This document shows positions 12,850 through 24,018 of a DNA stretch of 64,000 bases, one piece after another. Location: the NCBI GenBank assembly GCA_047967505.1, contig CM106539.1; one strand, given 5' to 3'. Within the stretch, counting starts at the first letter, position 1, and each line of letters opens with the position of its first letter. The DNA is from Dipteris shenzhenensis. Taxonomy: Eukaryota; Polypodiophyta; Polypodiopsida; Gleicheniales. Made by a program: the position numbers and the translations under genes. Below the pieces are notes generated by a model, which saw only the letters and a program-made list of their open reading frames with translations, was not told the origin of the DNA and did no database searches.

Positions 12850-14012
12850 GTAGAGCTGCAAAATCTAAGGTGAGTCTGCCAGGTCACCCTCCTCCATCCA
12901 CCTCGCATCCAATGCAGGATAATTCCTGAACTTCACCAGATAGCGACGGGAAACTCTACCTTTCACTTTTCTTTCCAATCCAACTCTTCCACCTCAAGCT
13001 GATCCTCATGCAACACGTCAGCAGGCACATCACCTTGGAAAGGCTTCAATAAACTCACATGAAAGGCATTGTGTATGGTCCAAGTGGCAGGTAGCTTCAG
13101 CCTATAAGCTACATCATTAATGCGTTCAAAAACTTGAAAAGGACCATAATACCGCATCTTCAGCTTTGTGTACACTTTCGTCTTGCCTTTCATCTTCCTG
13201 AGTTGTGCTTTTTGAAAACGCAGCAGTATCCAATCGCCCTCTTTCAAGAGTAACTCGCGGCGATGCTTATCGGCTGCCCGTTTGTGCTTCTCTTGGCTTT
13301 TGTGGAGGGCTGTTTTGACCTTCTGGTAAGCAACATCCAAACTTTCCAGAAATCTGTTCGCTTCAAAAATCTTCTCTTTCATATGCAGAATGGGAGGTAC
13401 CTTCTGTTCTCCTGCCACAATTTCAAAGGGGGCTTTCCCCGTGGATTAGTGTACAGTGTTGTTGTACGCGAACTCAACAAGTGGCAAAAATTGCTCCCAT
13501 TTCGATTGCTGATCCGAAACATAGCATTTGAGAAGATCAAGGGCAGTGGAATTTGCTTCTTCGGACTGCCCATCAGATTCAGGATGGAAAGAGGATGAAA
13601 AATTCAGCGTGGTACCCATATTCTTAAAGATACCTTTCCATAAAAGACTTGTCATCCGCGGGTCTCTATCACTAACAATTGATTGAGGCATCCAGTGATG
13701 TTTAAACACATGAGACAAAGAGAGTCTCGCCATCTCGTCTGCTGTAATTTTCTTTCTGATGGGAATGAAGTGGGCCTGCTTGCTGAATCTGCAAATAATG
13801 GTCCATATCCCATCATGTCTAGATGGTGTACGAGGAAGATCAAAGATAAAATCCATGGCAATGCTCTGCCAAGGTCGATCGGCAATAGGTAGAGGCTGCA
13901 GCAGTCCAGCCGGCTTGTGCCTGTCATATTCCACCTTTTGGCAGGTGATGCATGTCCTGACATATGCCTCGACGTCTTTCCTCAATGATGGCCAAAAGAA
14001 ATAGTGCTCCAC
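12850..14012 (-). pseudogene. Gypsy integrase and chromodomain, broken
   Basis: Reading leftward: EHYFFWPSLRKDVEAYVRTC with the CxxC of the zinc region, the core DFIFDLPRTPS, a SIVSDRDPRMTS segment and FHPESDGQSEEAN, then the C-terminal [19 protein letters not shown], and a chromodomain with VSRRYLVKFRNYPALDARW (about 12950-12880). A stop near 13446 and a one-base shift near 12963 separate three frames. The N-terminal start of the zinc region is lost to an insertion at about 14030. The chromodomain identifies a chromovirus different in sequence from the one at 1-2751. Confidence 0.93.
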
Positions 14013-14029
14013 AGCTTTGATCGTGGAAG

Positions 14030-14735
14030 AAAGAAACGAAAAACGGAAAGTGACAACAATACAGAAAGTAACAAGGGAAAAACAAAGATTGACTAATCAC
14101 AGGCTAGCCCTAAGGCCAAGTACCATGATTGGTGATTACTACTTGTACGTGAACAGGAATACAGTCAACATGTTATCTAAAAGATAGAGTAGACCTTCAT
14201 CTTTGTTTCCACCTTAAGAGTGTTTCATATCTACTTCAACATCAAAACTCTTTTCCTAGCCACACGTTCCTAGCAAAATGGTTTTGGGTTTTCATTGACT
14301 CTTTATCGTTGTACCTTGGTCCATCAACACAACTTGTTGAGTTGTAAGAAGTACATTTACCATGTTTCCCAGCTACATGTTCCTAGTAAAATGGTGTTTT
14401 GTTTTCATTGACTCTACCATTGTACCTTCATCCATCAATATTGTTTATTGAGTTGTGAGAAGTAAATTTACCATGTACATACACATTTTCTTTTAACTTA
14501 ATGCCATTCAAATTTATACGTTGTGCTATTTTCTTTTATTTTTTTACTAACTTGTCACAATTCTAGTATCCGATTCTAATTTAAACAACCTGTTATACAG
14601 TAAAATTTTAACTGCATTACATCTTGTTCTTTTTTGTTGCCTACAGGTTCCAAATGAAAGTATACATACAAGCCATGGATAGAATAGACAGAGCCCTAAG
14701 CCTGCATGGCTTACATCGCCCCTTAAATTACAAAT
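14030..14735. other. Unidentified insert in the gypsy integrase
   Basis: Gypsy coding sequence stops at about 14030 and resumes near 14735. The AT-rich insert contains two tandem diverged copies of about 113 bp (about 14256-14364 and 14369-14477). Further on is a pyrimidine stretch ending TTGCCTACAG (plus strand, near 14645), which looks like a splice acceptor, followed by a short open segment. It could be a transduced host gene fragment or an unknown small element. Target duplication and termini were not found. Confidence 0.5.
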
Positions 14736-16250
14736 ACGTACTTGGGCCTCAACTGTTTCATGACACACAATCTGCCATGCATCATCAGAAATCCGTCTTT
14801 GAGAGTATAGTGCTCATGCCTCTGTCCATCAACCAATTGATCATAAATCCGTGAAAAATCAGCATCATTGGCATATTGATCCTTCATGGCATCAAGCTCA
14901 TCATGATATGCAATGGTCACTGCTGAAACTTGTGGCTTAACAGACACTGCATCTAGAGTGGGCTCGCATGAGAGTGCATCTGCAACAACATTCTTCTTCC
15001 CAGGCACATGCACAATCTGAAAATGAAACATAGAAAGAAAATTTGCCCACCTCATATGCTTCTCAGACAACTTTCTCTGAGTGAGAAAGTACTGCAGTGA
15101 TTGATGATCGGTCTGAACATGAAAATCAGCACCCAAAAGATAATGCTTCCAGGTCGAAAGAGCATGGATGACAGCCAACATCTCTTTCTCATAGATGCCA
15201 AAATTCATTTCAGCATCCTGGAGCACTCTACTCTCGTATGCCGCGACTCTTCCATCCTGCATAAGTACCCCTCCGGTGCTTCCTATGTTCAGCCTCATCC
15301 TGAGAGAACACGATGATGTCATCGAAGAAAGTGCCAACAAAGGCTCGGTGCTCTCTAAAAATCCTATCCATCATTATGTTGAAGGTGGCAGGTGCATTAG
15401 TTAACCCAAATGGCATGACAAGAAACTCGTACAGTACGAAATGCTGTTTTGTGAACATCCTCTGGCTGAATTCTGATCTGGTGATAACCACTCTTCAGAT
15501 CAATGTGGCTGAACATTCCAGACCCCTATAACCTATCCAAAATATCATCTATCCACGGTATAGGGAGTCTGTTCTTAATGTTAATCTTATTGAGGGCTCT
15601 ATAGTCAATGCACATCCGCCAGGATCCATCCTTCTTCTGGACCAAGAGCACGGGTGAGCAGTAAGGTGAAGAGCTGGGCTGAATCAGCCCCTTCTCCAGC
15701 AGGTCCTTGACTTGGTTCATAATTTCCTCTTGCTGGGCTGCACTGACCCTGTAAGGAGGTCGGTTAGGAGGACTGCTACCAGGGATTATATCTATCGTGT
15801 GGTCTTCTGGCCTTTCAGGGGGCAACTCCTGTGGAAGTGAGTCAGAAAAACAGTCCCTAAACTGAAAAAGAAAATCTGTCCGCTGTTTTTCCAGCTTAGA
15901 AAAATGAGACTCTTCTTCTACTAACTTCTTTTCAGAGGCAAACACTAAGTACGCTGAAAGATGCTTTTTCATTACGTTGCCAATGGCAGAAGCAGATACA
16001 ACAGGGATGGATTCTCCCTTCAATTTAGCATCCAGAACGTGGGTCTTGCCACGGTGAGTGATTGTGATTGTTTTATTCTTTGTATCCAAAACAGCCCCAA
16101 CACGAAAGTGCCAAGGTATCCCCAGTAACACATCACAACCATTCAACGGCATAATATAGAACTCTTCTGTGTCCACGTAGCTTTGAATATGCATCCGCAG
16201 CTTGCCTATCACTGGAGTAACTGACTGCCTAAGCCATATTTGCATCACAC
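14736..16250 (-). pseudogene. Gypsy reverse transcriptase and RNase H, broken
   Basis: The frame at 16248-15526 gives a retropepsin-like tail ([14 protein letters not shown]) and the front of the reverse transcriptase ([13 protein letters not shown]). After a TAG near 15526 come [12 protein letters not shown] and FFDDIIVFS, which keeps the two catalytic Asp residues. RNase H follows to about 14730 with YEKEMLAVIHALSTWKHYL and the C-terminal VPGKKNVVADALS. At least one stop and two frame changes are present. Integrase follows after the insert at 14030-14735. Confidence 0.93.
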
Positions 16251-18137
16251 AAAGAACCCATCTCTTCTGCCCTTATTCCTAACTTTCCAGCCAGCTTTGG
16301 AGAGATGAAATTGGCCTTGGCTCCCGGATCGAAAAACATCAGAGCTGTCTGGTCTCTTATCTTGCCCCATGCCTGGCATAACTCTGTAGCATCTGTATTC
16401 TGAACAGCCCCAATCAAGTCTGGCAAAAGACCAGCAGTGGGCTTGGGCTTTTTATTCTTCTGATCAGTCCTCTTTTCCTCCTTGTGCTCACCCCACTCAG
16501 GAGGAGGGAACTTCCGCTTCTTATGTGGGCATTCAAAAGCCCTGTGGCCTTTCTCCTTGCAAATATAACACTTGTTGGCATCATAGAGAATTTGCTTTTC
16601 CTCATCAGACATGCGGGTCGGTACTCGCCTCTGTCCTCCAACAAACTTTGCCTTCATGGGCTGGGAAAACTTTCTGAACTTCTTAGGGGATTCCGTCTTG
16701 CTGCCCTTTGACCTTGATGTCTCCTGTGAGCTTCCTTTGAACTCAGAAACTTTCCCTTGCATTAGTGCATAAGCTGTAGTGGCATTCTCAACCAACTGAG
16801 ACATATTGGAAACCCTTGTCTTCGTGCAGTAGTCCCGAATCTCCTTTGGCAACCCGCAACAATATCTTTCAATTTGCTCGGACAGTGGTACATGTTTGTA
16901 AGAATTCACTGGCAATAGGGCTTCCCAAAACTTCTTATTCTAGTCCTCCAAATTTCTGCAATTTGCAGCATCCAACCTATACCAGGCGGTCATGATATCC
17001 ACCTCAAAAGTGGTAGTGAGCCATGCTATTGAGAAGATGTGCTTGAATTTGACCCAAGTGGTAGGTGCTCTGCCTTGCAAGAGGAGGTTGGTCCACCATT
17101 GGAGCGCATTGCCCTTCAAAAAGGTGGCTGCCTTTCGGACTTTGGAGGATTCTGTGAAGTGTCCACCTGAGTAGGTAGCATCAAACTGTTGCACGAATGT
17201 CAAAGTCTTCAATCTGTCCTACATCCCATTGAAAGTCTCAAACTTGACAGTTGCCCCTCCCTCCTCGTAATCTTTCAATTTGCCTTTAGGGGTGAGATTG
17301 TCATAAACGGGGGGCTGTAAAAACGGTGGGGGCATCACTGCTCCCGCATTCTGAGCCATTCCAACCATACACATAGTGGGGTTTGGCATTCCAGGTCCCA
17401 CTCCCTGCATCTGTGGCATATTCCAAGTATTGCCCATTGTCCTAGGCATTCCTGTTTGCATTCTAGGCTGCATCCCAATGTTGAGTACATCATATTGGCA
17501 TTTGCAGGGGGCATTCCACCCATCATAGGTTGCTGGAAATTCTGCATTCCCGGCTGCATGCTGCCCATAAAGCTACCTGGCATTCCGGGTGCCTCTGCGG
17601 ATGGTGCTACCATTGCCTGAAAAACTGATCCCTCTCCGAAATATCCTAGATGCATCATGGGCTGAGGAAGGGCTTGCTGTCCTTGATTGACTGAATGAAA
17701 GTTATTGGCATTACCCACTACAGGGGTGATCGAGGGCATCTCTGACAGCTGTCCACCGAAAGAAACATGCCTAGGAGTCTTCTTATGCTTCTTATATTTC
17801 TTTTGAGATGACTTTTTGCTTCCAGGGGAAGCAACCATAGGGGGAGGAGCTTGCATAATCTCCGTGACAGCATGTTGCAACTGCGACAGGGCTCTTGCTA
17901 CACTTTGCATTCGTAGCTGAAAAAGTGCATTGGGATCAAGCTCCTCTGCCTCATCTACCTCATCCTGTGAGTCCTCCGTGGCATGCTCTGGAGAGACTGG
18001 ATGAGCCCCACTGTCCTGCTGGTCATCACCCCCGCTAGTACTGTGCTCCTCTTCAAAGCTCTCTGATGCTTTCTCTTCATCCTACCCCTCCTGCTCTGAA
18101 ACGGTCAATGACCTCTCATGGTGTGACATGCTTGCTA
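16229..18137 (-). pseudogene. Gypsy gag with zinc knuckle and protease start, broken
   Basis: The start is probably the ATG at about 18136 (MSHHERSLTV), interrupted early by a TAG near 18082. A Met/Pro/Gly-rich region (17900-17220) is followed by a gag domain with FLKGNALQWWTNLL and WVKFKHIF (about 17130-17040), then a CCHC knuckle, CYICKEKGHRAFEC (about 16570). The protease site reads FFDPGAKANFIS, where DSGA or DTGA is expected, so the active-site Ser/Thr is replaced by Pro. Breaks separate four frames. The copia-type element at 18144 sits just upstream of the start. Confidence 0.87.
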
Positions 18138-18143
18138 AGATTG

Positions 18144-19207
18144 TGTTGGAAAGGTCACCTCCCCATCTGTAAGCCCCCAAATGAGGAGTGCATGGGGGAG
18201 GGAGGCCTAGGGCAGGATGTGCCCAAGAGAGAAGAAAGAGAGGGGGCTGCCACATGGGCAGCACCTCACAGGATTGGAACCTGCAGATGGCGTCAGCTTG
18301 GCGAGGGTAGTGGGCAGGTGAAGGGCCTGCAACAGACCCTGATGATGGCGCAGTACAGGCGGGTCAGGACAGCAGGATGTACAGGTGTACGGCGCAGGAC
18401 ACGTGGCTGGGAAGAGGACCTGGCAGAGGTGCAGATATGGCAGGATGAGCAGGCCCAGATATGCAGCAGGAAATGTGGCTGTCAGTGGGCAGAAGGCAGG
18501 CCTTATATAGGCTGGATACCTGCCTTGAATAGAGGGCCAAAGGACCCTGGAAGTTTGGGCCAAAAGCCATGGGGTGTGTGCCCTTTTAGGGCTGGACCAG
18601 CCACAGACTGGTCGGCTAGTCTGGTCGGCCAGTCTGTAACAGGCTGGTCGGTTTTTTGTCAGCCCCCTTGGGGCCTATAAAAGGAGAGGCCCTGGGCCTC
18701 ATTTCATATCACTTGGTGCAGCAGTTCAGGGAGCAGCAGGAGCAGCAGATCAGCCACTTGTGGGTCTCTATCCAGAAGGTGACAAGAGAGCTGTAGAGCT
18801 GCAGACCTAGCTCAGAGTGTTGCCCACCTAGGCTGGTGCAAAGACAGCAAGGTGGAAGGGATCTGGACGGAAAGCCTACAGAAGCTCGAGGTGGAGCACG
18901 CAGACTCGAGTCTAGAGATAGCCAGCAGATAGGAGAAGGACCTTGTGGTAAGATCAAAGGACCACATCATTGGTGGGACTCTGGATCTGTCTCTTTTGTA
19001 TTGTGTCCATAGTTGTGGACAGAAATATATATTTTGAAGGTTTCTCTATCTGGTTGGTTCATTGTCTATAGATGAGTCTGCACACCTATTGTATGCACGT
19101 AAGTAAAGAAGTCTGTGATTCCACACTCACACTGCACATTGTGTGAGCTCCTGGGCATTACTATAAGTCTTCCGCTGCGTGTACCCTCTGTTGGGTATTT
19201 TCTAACA
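18144..19207 (+). repeat. 5' LTR of the gag-only element
   Basis: Its termini are TGTTGGAAAGG and TTTCTAACA, and it is 1064 bp long. A TATA box (TATAAAAGG, 18676-18684) marks the promoter. Just upstream is a cluster of CTGGTCGG-like motifs (about 18599-18655). Confidence 0.95.
18676..18684 (+). promoter_or_regulatory. TATA box of the LTR promoter
   Basis: TATAAAAGG is conserved at the same place in the other LTRs of the family (near 21850, 28802 and 51262; one copy near 32670 reads GTAAAAGG). It is the only strong core-promoter signal in the LTR. Confidence 0.7.
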
Positions 19208-19220
19208 TGGTATCAGAGCC
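19208..19220 (+). other. Primer binding site of the gag-only element
   Basis: TGGTATCAGAGCC follows the LTR end directly and is complementary to initiator tRNA-Met. Confidence 0.92.
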
Positions 19221-19432
19221 CAAGTAGGAGGCTCACAGGTGTGGGAGCCTGAAGGCAGGGACCTTGCTGAAGGACGACCTTGATTCAAAAGCTCTAGGGA
19301 ATCGACTTCCACGACTAGAGGATTGTGCCCTTGCCAGAAGGAGGGTGACTCAGGTTCAGTCACGTGCGTTCAGAGTTCTGGTTTACTGAAATTGAGTTTG
19401 GTTGACTTTGCCGTGTGGTATAAACAGCAGAG

Positions 19433-20725
19433 ATGTCGACCTCTACAGCCTCTTCAGCCCCTGCTTTCCCTTCCTCCTCCCCCAGTTTTCTCTCTTTCAC
19501 TATCCCTAATTTTGGAGAGTCTGGGGACCTGGACGGGACTAATTACCCGATCTGGAAAGTGAAGATCCGGAGTCATTTAGTGGCTCGGAAGTTGTGGAAG
19601 CTGACCACGGGAGAGGAGTCGAAGCCGGAGGACATGGTGGACAGTAAAGGGGAGGTACTCATGGCAGTAGACAGAGAGGAGCTTGAAGCTTGGGAAGAAA
19701 GAGATGCCCATGCCCTGGCAATAATCATAGGGACTACGGTGGACTCCGTTCTTCCGCATATCCAGCTGGCCGAGACGTCAGTAGAGGCGTGGGCCACCTT
19801 GAAAGATCTGTACGAGACAGACAATACCTCCCGGATCGTGCTTCTTCAGCATCAACTCTACAATCTTGATATGGAAGAAGGAGATACGGTACATAGTCAT
19901 TTGATGAAGGTCAAGGTGGTGCGGGATCAGCTGGCAGCAATTGGTCAGAAGACAAACTCATGCCATCTGGCCTTGATGGTACTGAGGAGACTGCCTCGGA
20001 GTTTCAAGAGCTTTGTTACGGTTGTGATAGTAGGACAGAGGACCAAACCTCTGACGTTTGAGGAGTTGTGTCCATTACTGCTACAGGAGGAAGCTTGGGA
20101 GAAGCTCTATAACGAGGATAAAGATGATAAGGCGATGCTGGTGAAGGATTCCACTGGCAAAGGAAAGGGCAAGCCTAACGGTGGCAAGTCCAATAAAGAC
20201 GACTCTGACGACGAGGGGACTTCGAAGAGAAAGCACAAGAAGAAGTGTTTCTATTGTGATACGCCCGGACATTTTGCAAAGGACTGCAGAAAGAAAAAGG
20301 CGGATCTGAAAAACAACAAGGAGTCTGACTCAGATTCAGAGGGAAAGGCCAAAGCAAATGTGGTAATCAAAGAGTTGTTCCTGGTGACATCACCGAGTGT
20401 TACCGAGGTCAGATATGTTGATCCAGAAATCACAGTAAGGATGTCTGACATAGAGATGTGGGTCGACGAGGAGTCAGATGCCTTTGTGAAGGTAAAGGAC
20501 AGCATGGAGCGCTTGGTACCTTCCAGGTGTGTGGCTGTTGACACTGACACGAGGGTGGATTCCATGGAAGGCCCTGGGGTCTCATGGTCAGATGGATGCT
20601 GGAGTTCAGAAGGGGATAGTACAGGATTACACAAGCGCTTGGTGGGTGCCTCAATGAGACTTTGCTTTCAGAGCGAACATTCAGGCAGTCAACAGTCTGG
20701 TATGTATTTGATATTCTGCATTTGA
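19433..20725 (+). CDS. Copia-type Gag, 430 residues, intact
   Basis: The first ATG after the primer binding site opens an uninterrupted 430-codon frame. A Ser/Pro-rich start is followed by DGTNYPIWKVKIRSHLVARK and a UBN2-type gag body (about 30-230), then a Lys/Asp-rich linker and one CCHC knuckle starting at C272 (CFYCDTPGHFAKDC). Gag forms the virus-like particle that packages element RNA in the cytoplasm. The C-terminal 130 residues are acidic and I do not recognise them; no DSG protease motif is present. An intact gag in an element without pol suggests gag is useful for its own spread, or that the insertion is young. Confidence 0.9.
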   Translation: MSTSTASSAPAFPSSSPSFLSFTIPNFGESGDLDGTNYPIWKVKIRSHLVARKLWKLTTGEESKPEDMVDSKGEVLMAVDREELEAWEERDAHALAIIIGTTVDSVLPHIQLAETSVEAWATLKDLYETDNTSRIVLLQHQLYNLDMEEGDTVHSHLMKVKVVRDQLAAIGQKTNSCHLALMVLRRLPRSFKSFVTVVIVGQRTKPLTFEELCPLLLQEEAWEKLYNEDKDDKAMLVKDSTGKGKGKPNGGKSNKDDSDDEGTSKRKHKKKCFYCDTPGHFAKDCRKKKADLKNNKESDSDSEGKAKANVVIKELFLVTSPSVTEVRYVDPEITVRMSDIEMWVDEESDAFVKVKDSMERLVPSRCVAVDTDTRVDSMEGPGVSWSDGCWSSEGDSTGLHKRLVGASMRLCFQSEHSGSQQSGMYLIFCI

Positions 20726-21308
20726 GCCTTTATAGCATGCTGTGGAGAGACTCTGCTCTTCATTTGTCTCAGGTGATAAGAGATTGGAAGGAATTGGCCT
20801 TCTTCGAAGGCAGAAGGGGAAGTATTGGTGCTTCTTCAAATCTTGGACGCAGATTGCTAGAAGGTGATGGACAAAGAGTACTGAAGCCAGAAGAGTACCT
20901 GCTTGAGAACTCAGCAAGAGTTCATGGTCCAGGTTATCTGGAAATGTTCATTGGTTGCAGACCTTGCCAAAGGAAGGATGGGTTGAAACAGAACCTCAGA
21001 GCATGGTGCCTGGAAGACTCCAGGTTGTTCACTCATTATGAGGGGGACGACTGGAAGATTGTGACAACTGGATTGCTCGAGTTCAGAGGCGGGAACGTGA
21101 CTGAAGGAGGTGGTACCAGGAGGTGCTACCAAAGATGGACCTGTGTACCAAGATGGTGTGCGGAAGCGGAACCGGACCTGGTGAAGCAGGAGCCACTCAT
21201 GAAAAGCCAGGAAAAGATTTCGACATCGAAGAGTTCCAGAGGACTACGACCAGGGAGTTACTGGAGCATCGTCATCGACGTGTTGGCATTGGGCCGAGAT
21301 GTGTTGGT
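20726..21308 (+). other. Non-coding internal region of the gag-only element
   Basis: There is no pol homology here. Parts recur in the gag-less relative at 33500-33890, so this is shared family sequence, possibly a packaging or structural region. A 240-codon frame across it resembles nothing. Confidence 0.7.
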
Positions 21309-21317
21309 GAGAGGGGG
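21309..21317 (+). other. Polypurine tract of the gag-only element
   Basis: GAGAGGGGG abuts the 3' LTR start TGTTGG. The same tract precedes the 3' LTR at 33905. Confidence 0.8.
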
Positions 21318-22379
21318 TGTTGGAAAGGTCACCTCCCCATCTGTAAGCTCCCAAATGAGGAGTGCGTGGGGGAGGGAGACCTAGGGCAGGATGTGCCCAA
21401 GAGAGAAGAAAGAGAGGGGGCTGCCACATGGGCAGCACCTCACAGGATTAGAACCTGCAGATGGCGTCAGCTTGGCGAGGGTAGTGGGCAGGTGAAGGGC
21501 CTGCAACAAACCCTGATGATGGCGCAGTACAGGCGGGTCAGGACAGCAGGATGTACAGGTGTACGGCGCAGGACACGTGGCTGGGAAGAGGACCTGGCAG
21601 AGGTGCAGATATGGCAGGATGAGCAGGCCCAGATATGCAGCAGGAAATGTGGCTGTCAGTGGGCAGAAGGCAGGCCTTATATAGGCTGGATACCTGCCTT
21701 GAATAGAGGGCCAAAGGACCCTGGAAGTTTGGGCCAAAAGCCATGGGGTGTGTGCCCTTTTAGGGCTGGACCAGCCACAAACTGGTCGGCCAGTCTGGTC
21801 AGCCAGTCTGTAACAGGCGGGTCGGTTTTTTGTCAGCCCCCTTGGGGCCTATAAAAGGAGAGGCCCTGGGCCTCATTTCATATCACTTGGTGCAGCAGTT
21901 CAAGGAGCAGAAGGAGCAGCAGATCAGCCACTTGTGGGTCTCTATCCAGAAGGTGACGAGAGCTGTAGAGCTGCAGACCTGGCTCAGAGTGCTGCCCACC
22001 TAGGCTGGTGCAAAGACAGCAAGGTGGAAGGGATCTGGACGGAAAGTCTACAGAAGCTCGAGGTGGAGCATGCGGACTCAAGTCTAGAGATAGCCAGCTG
22101 ATAGGAGAAGGACCTTGTGGTAAGATCAGAGGACCACATCATTGGTGGGACTCTGGATCTGTCTCTTTTGTATTGTGTCCATAGTTGTGGACGGAAATAT
22201 ATATTTTGGTGGTTTCTCTATCTGGTTGGTTCATTGTCTATAGATGAGTCTGCACACCTATTGTATGCACATAAGTAAAGAAGTCTGTGATTCCACACTC
22301 ACACCGCACACTGTGTGAGCTCCTGGGCATTACTATAAGTCTTCCGCTGCGTGTACCCTCTGTTGGGTATTTTCTAACA
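21318..22379 (+). repeat. 3' LTR of the gag-only element
   Basis: 1062 bp, differing from the 5' LTR by scattered substitutions and tiny indels. It ends TAACA followed by the GATTG duplication. Confidence 0.95.
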
Positions 22380-22384
22380 GATTG

Positions 22385-22482
22385 ATGGCTATAGCAACAA
22401 TTGCACTGAAGGTGTCCTTCACCCAACACTACCAGGGCTCACCTCTGTAGGAGGATGGCGATGATCCTGGCAATGGAACCAC
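22385..22482 (-). other. Leader and primer binding site of the gypsy element
   Basis: The minus strand from 22481 reads TGGTTCCATTGCCAGGATC, one base after the LTR end. It resembles the tRNA-Asp type site TGGCGCCGTTGCCGGGGA with C-to-T and G-to-A changes, as expected from decay of methylated cytosines. The tRNA assignment is therefore tentative. Confidence 0.6.
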
Positions 22483-24013
22483 TGAAACCGGCCTTCGATA
22501 AACAAAAGGGCAGTGATCTTCTTCTACTCAGTCATAAACTTCATAAATAGCCACAATGCAAGCTTCAGTCACTTCAATCACTTAGCACAACTTAGAAACA
22601 AGCTTCAACAACAACAAAGGTGAGGCTAGAATGCCCCTGCTCAATAAAAATAGTACACAGTGCACCCACTAGCCCCAAATGCCTTGGCGCCCCTTACGGT
22701 ATTTATTTAATGCTTCTGAATGGAAATGCTTTACAACAAGGGTTCAACCCTGCACTGTTCCTCTCTGCAAATCCTCTACTTGTCTTCAAGGCATCTAATC
22801 CAAGTGCACCACTAGAATTCCCACTGGCAAGGCATACTCAGGCATTCACTTCTGATCTGACATAACTTAGAGGCATTCAGGCATCCAAACCACTGGCAAA
22901 CTGAGCTCAAGGCAGCCTCAAGGCTATCACATGCATCCACATTGTCCTTAGGCCTTTCACAAGATCACCCTTGCCTTTGGGTGCTTCCTAGAACCTGTTG
23001 GAGTCCTGAAAGGACTGCACACAACACGCATGCACTTCAAAAAGCTGCAAAGCAAGAAAGAACAAGGAAAAACAGAACCTGGACCAACTCCCGCTGTCTG
23101 TGGCAGAGGGGTGAGCTCCTTCCTCGCACCTATCCTCTGTCCAGGCTTCCCGCAGGGTGCAGGTGTCTTCCAGCAATCAGGAGAAGAGAGAAATGAAGGT
23201 AGAGAGTGGAGGGTGAACAAGAAAGAGCTGTGGAGGAAAGATGGTTCACAAATCTGTCCCGAAATGATTGCCTCCGGATCTGTGCCTGAGTCCTCCTAAG
23301 AGAGGGTGCCAAAAGCAGCAGGGAAAGTTCCTCCTGCAGCCTACACTGGTCCAAAACAGCTCCAGAAGCCACCACGCTGCCAAAAACATGTGCACAAAGG
23401 TCCAACACAACAAAAGACAACCCCGGAAACTTGCTGGAGGCAGCTGAACACGTCCGTCCGTACGTCCGTACAGTCCGTACGAAAATTTTCAGAAAGTTCA
23501 AAAATGACTTCTAGCACTTCTTAGAAGTGCGTACTAGCCTTGGAACAGTCAAAACAGATGAACAGTCAAAACATACTTTAAATGGCATAAAACGGCTGAA
23601 AACAGGCTTGAAACATCTCAAACAGCTCAAAAACTGCACAAGAACAACTGAAAACGTCCAACACCTCTGGGAGAGTGAGAGGAGAGAGATGGAAGGTGGG
23701 GGAAGGGCATGCATACACATGCATGACAAATGGCACCTCCTCCTTGCCATTTTCCCCTTCATTAAAGTCCTAACCTCCATACCAAGGACAACGTTGGTTG
23801 TCCTTGGGCCCAACTTTTAGACCCCTCTTTTGAAGCCTTTGCCTTGCCCCTAGGACCTAGTGGTTCACCCTTAGGAACTTCTAGGAAGTGTGCACTTCCT
23901 CTAGCCAGTCCCTCACAGCCAAACGATTACAACACTTAACCATGGTTAACCCCAGGTTAAGCGTAGGTTGAGTTACGAAGATACTTTACATCACTTTTCA
24001 CATCCTCGTGATA
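22483..24013 (-). repeat. 5' LTR of the gypsy element
   Basis: 1531 bp, matching the outer part of 10111-12459 from tgaaac to cctcgtga. The last two plus-strand bases read TA where the other LTR has CA. The GCAGA duplication follows at once. Confidence 0.92.
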
Positions 24014-24018
24014 GCAGA

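Larger units (their letters stand above)
18144..22379 (+). mobile_element. Non-autonomous gag-only copia-type LTR element
   Basis: Flanked by the 5-bp duplication GATTG (18139-18143 and 22380-22384). It has two near-identical LTRs (18144-19207 and 21318-22379), a tRNA-Met primer binding site, one gag ORF and a polypurine tract, but no protease, integrase, reverse transcriptase or RNase H. It must have been mobilised by enzymes of an autonomous relative. Two other family members are in the window: the solo LTR at 28168-29499 and the gag-less copy at 32116-51935. Confidence 0.95.
10111..24013 (-). mobile_element. Complete Ty3/gypsy chromovirus, minus strand, with nested insertions
   Basis: The element is bounded by a 5-bp duplication, GCAGA (10106-10110 and 24014-24018). 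On the minus strand it runs 5' LTR (24013-22483), primer binding site (22481-22463), gag, protease, reverse transcriptase, RNase H, integrase, chromodomain, polypurine tract (12472-12460) and 3' LTR (12459-10111). A 4.2-kb copia-type element interrupts the gag start and a 0.7-kb unidentified insert interrupts integrase. It landed inside a LINE. Its genes are broken by stops and frameshifts. Confidence 0.92.

Noticed and set aside
18066-18680. Long ORFs of 200-240 codons in LTRs (also 21123-21854 and 28141-28680)
   Set aside because: They lie in the GC-rich U3 of the LTRs, upstream of the TATA box, and are not conserved in frame between LTR subfamilies.
20662-21384. A 240-codon plus-strand ORF after gag in the gag-only element
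   Set aside because: It overlaps the gag end, spans non-coding internal sequence and runs into the 3' LTR; no homology to protease, integrase or reverse transcriptase.
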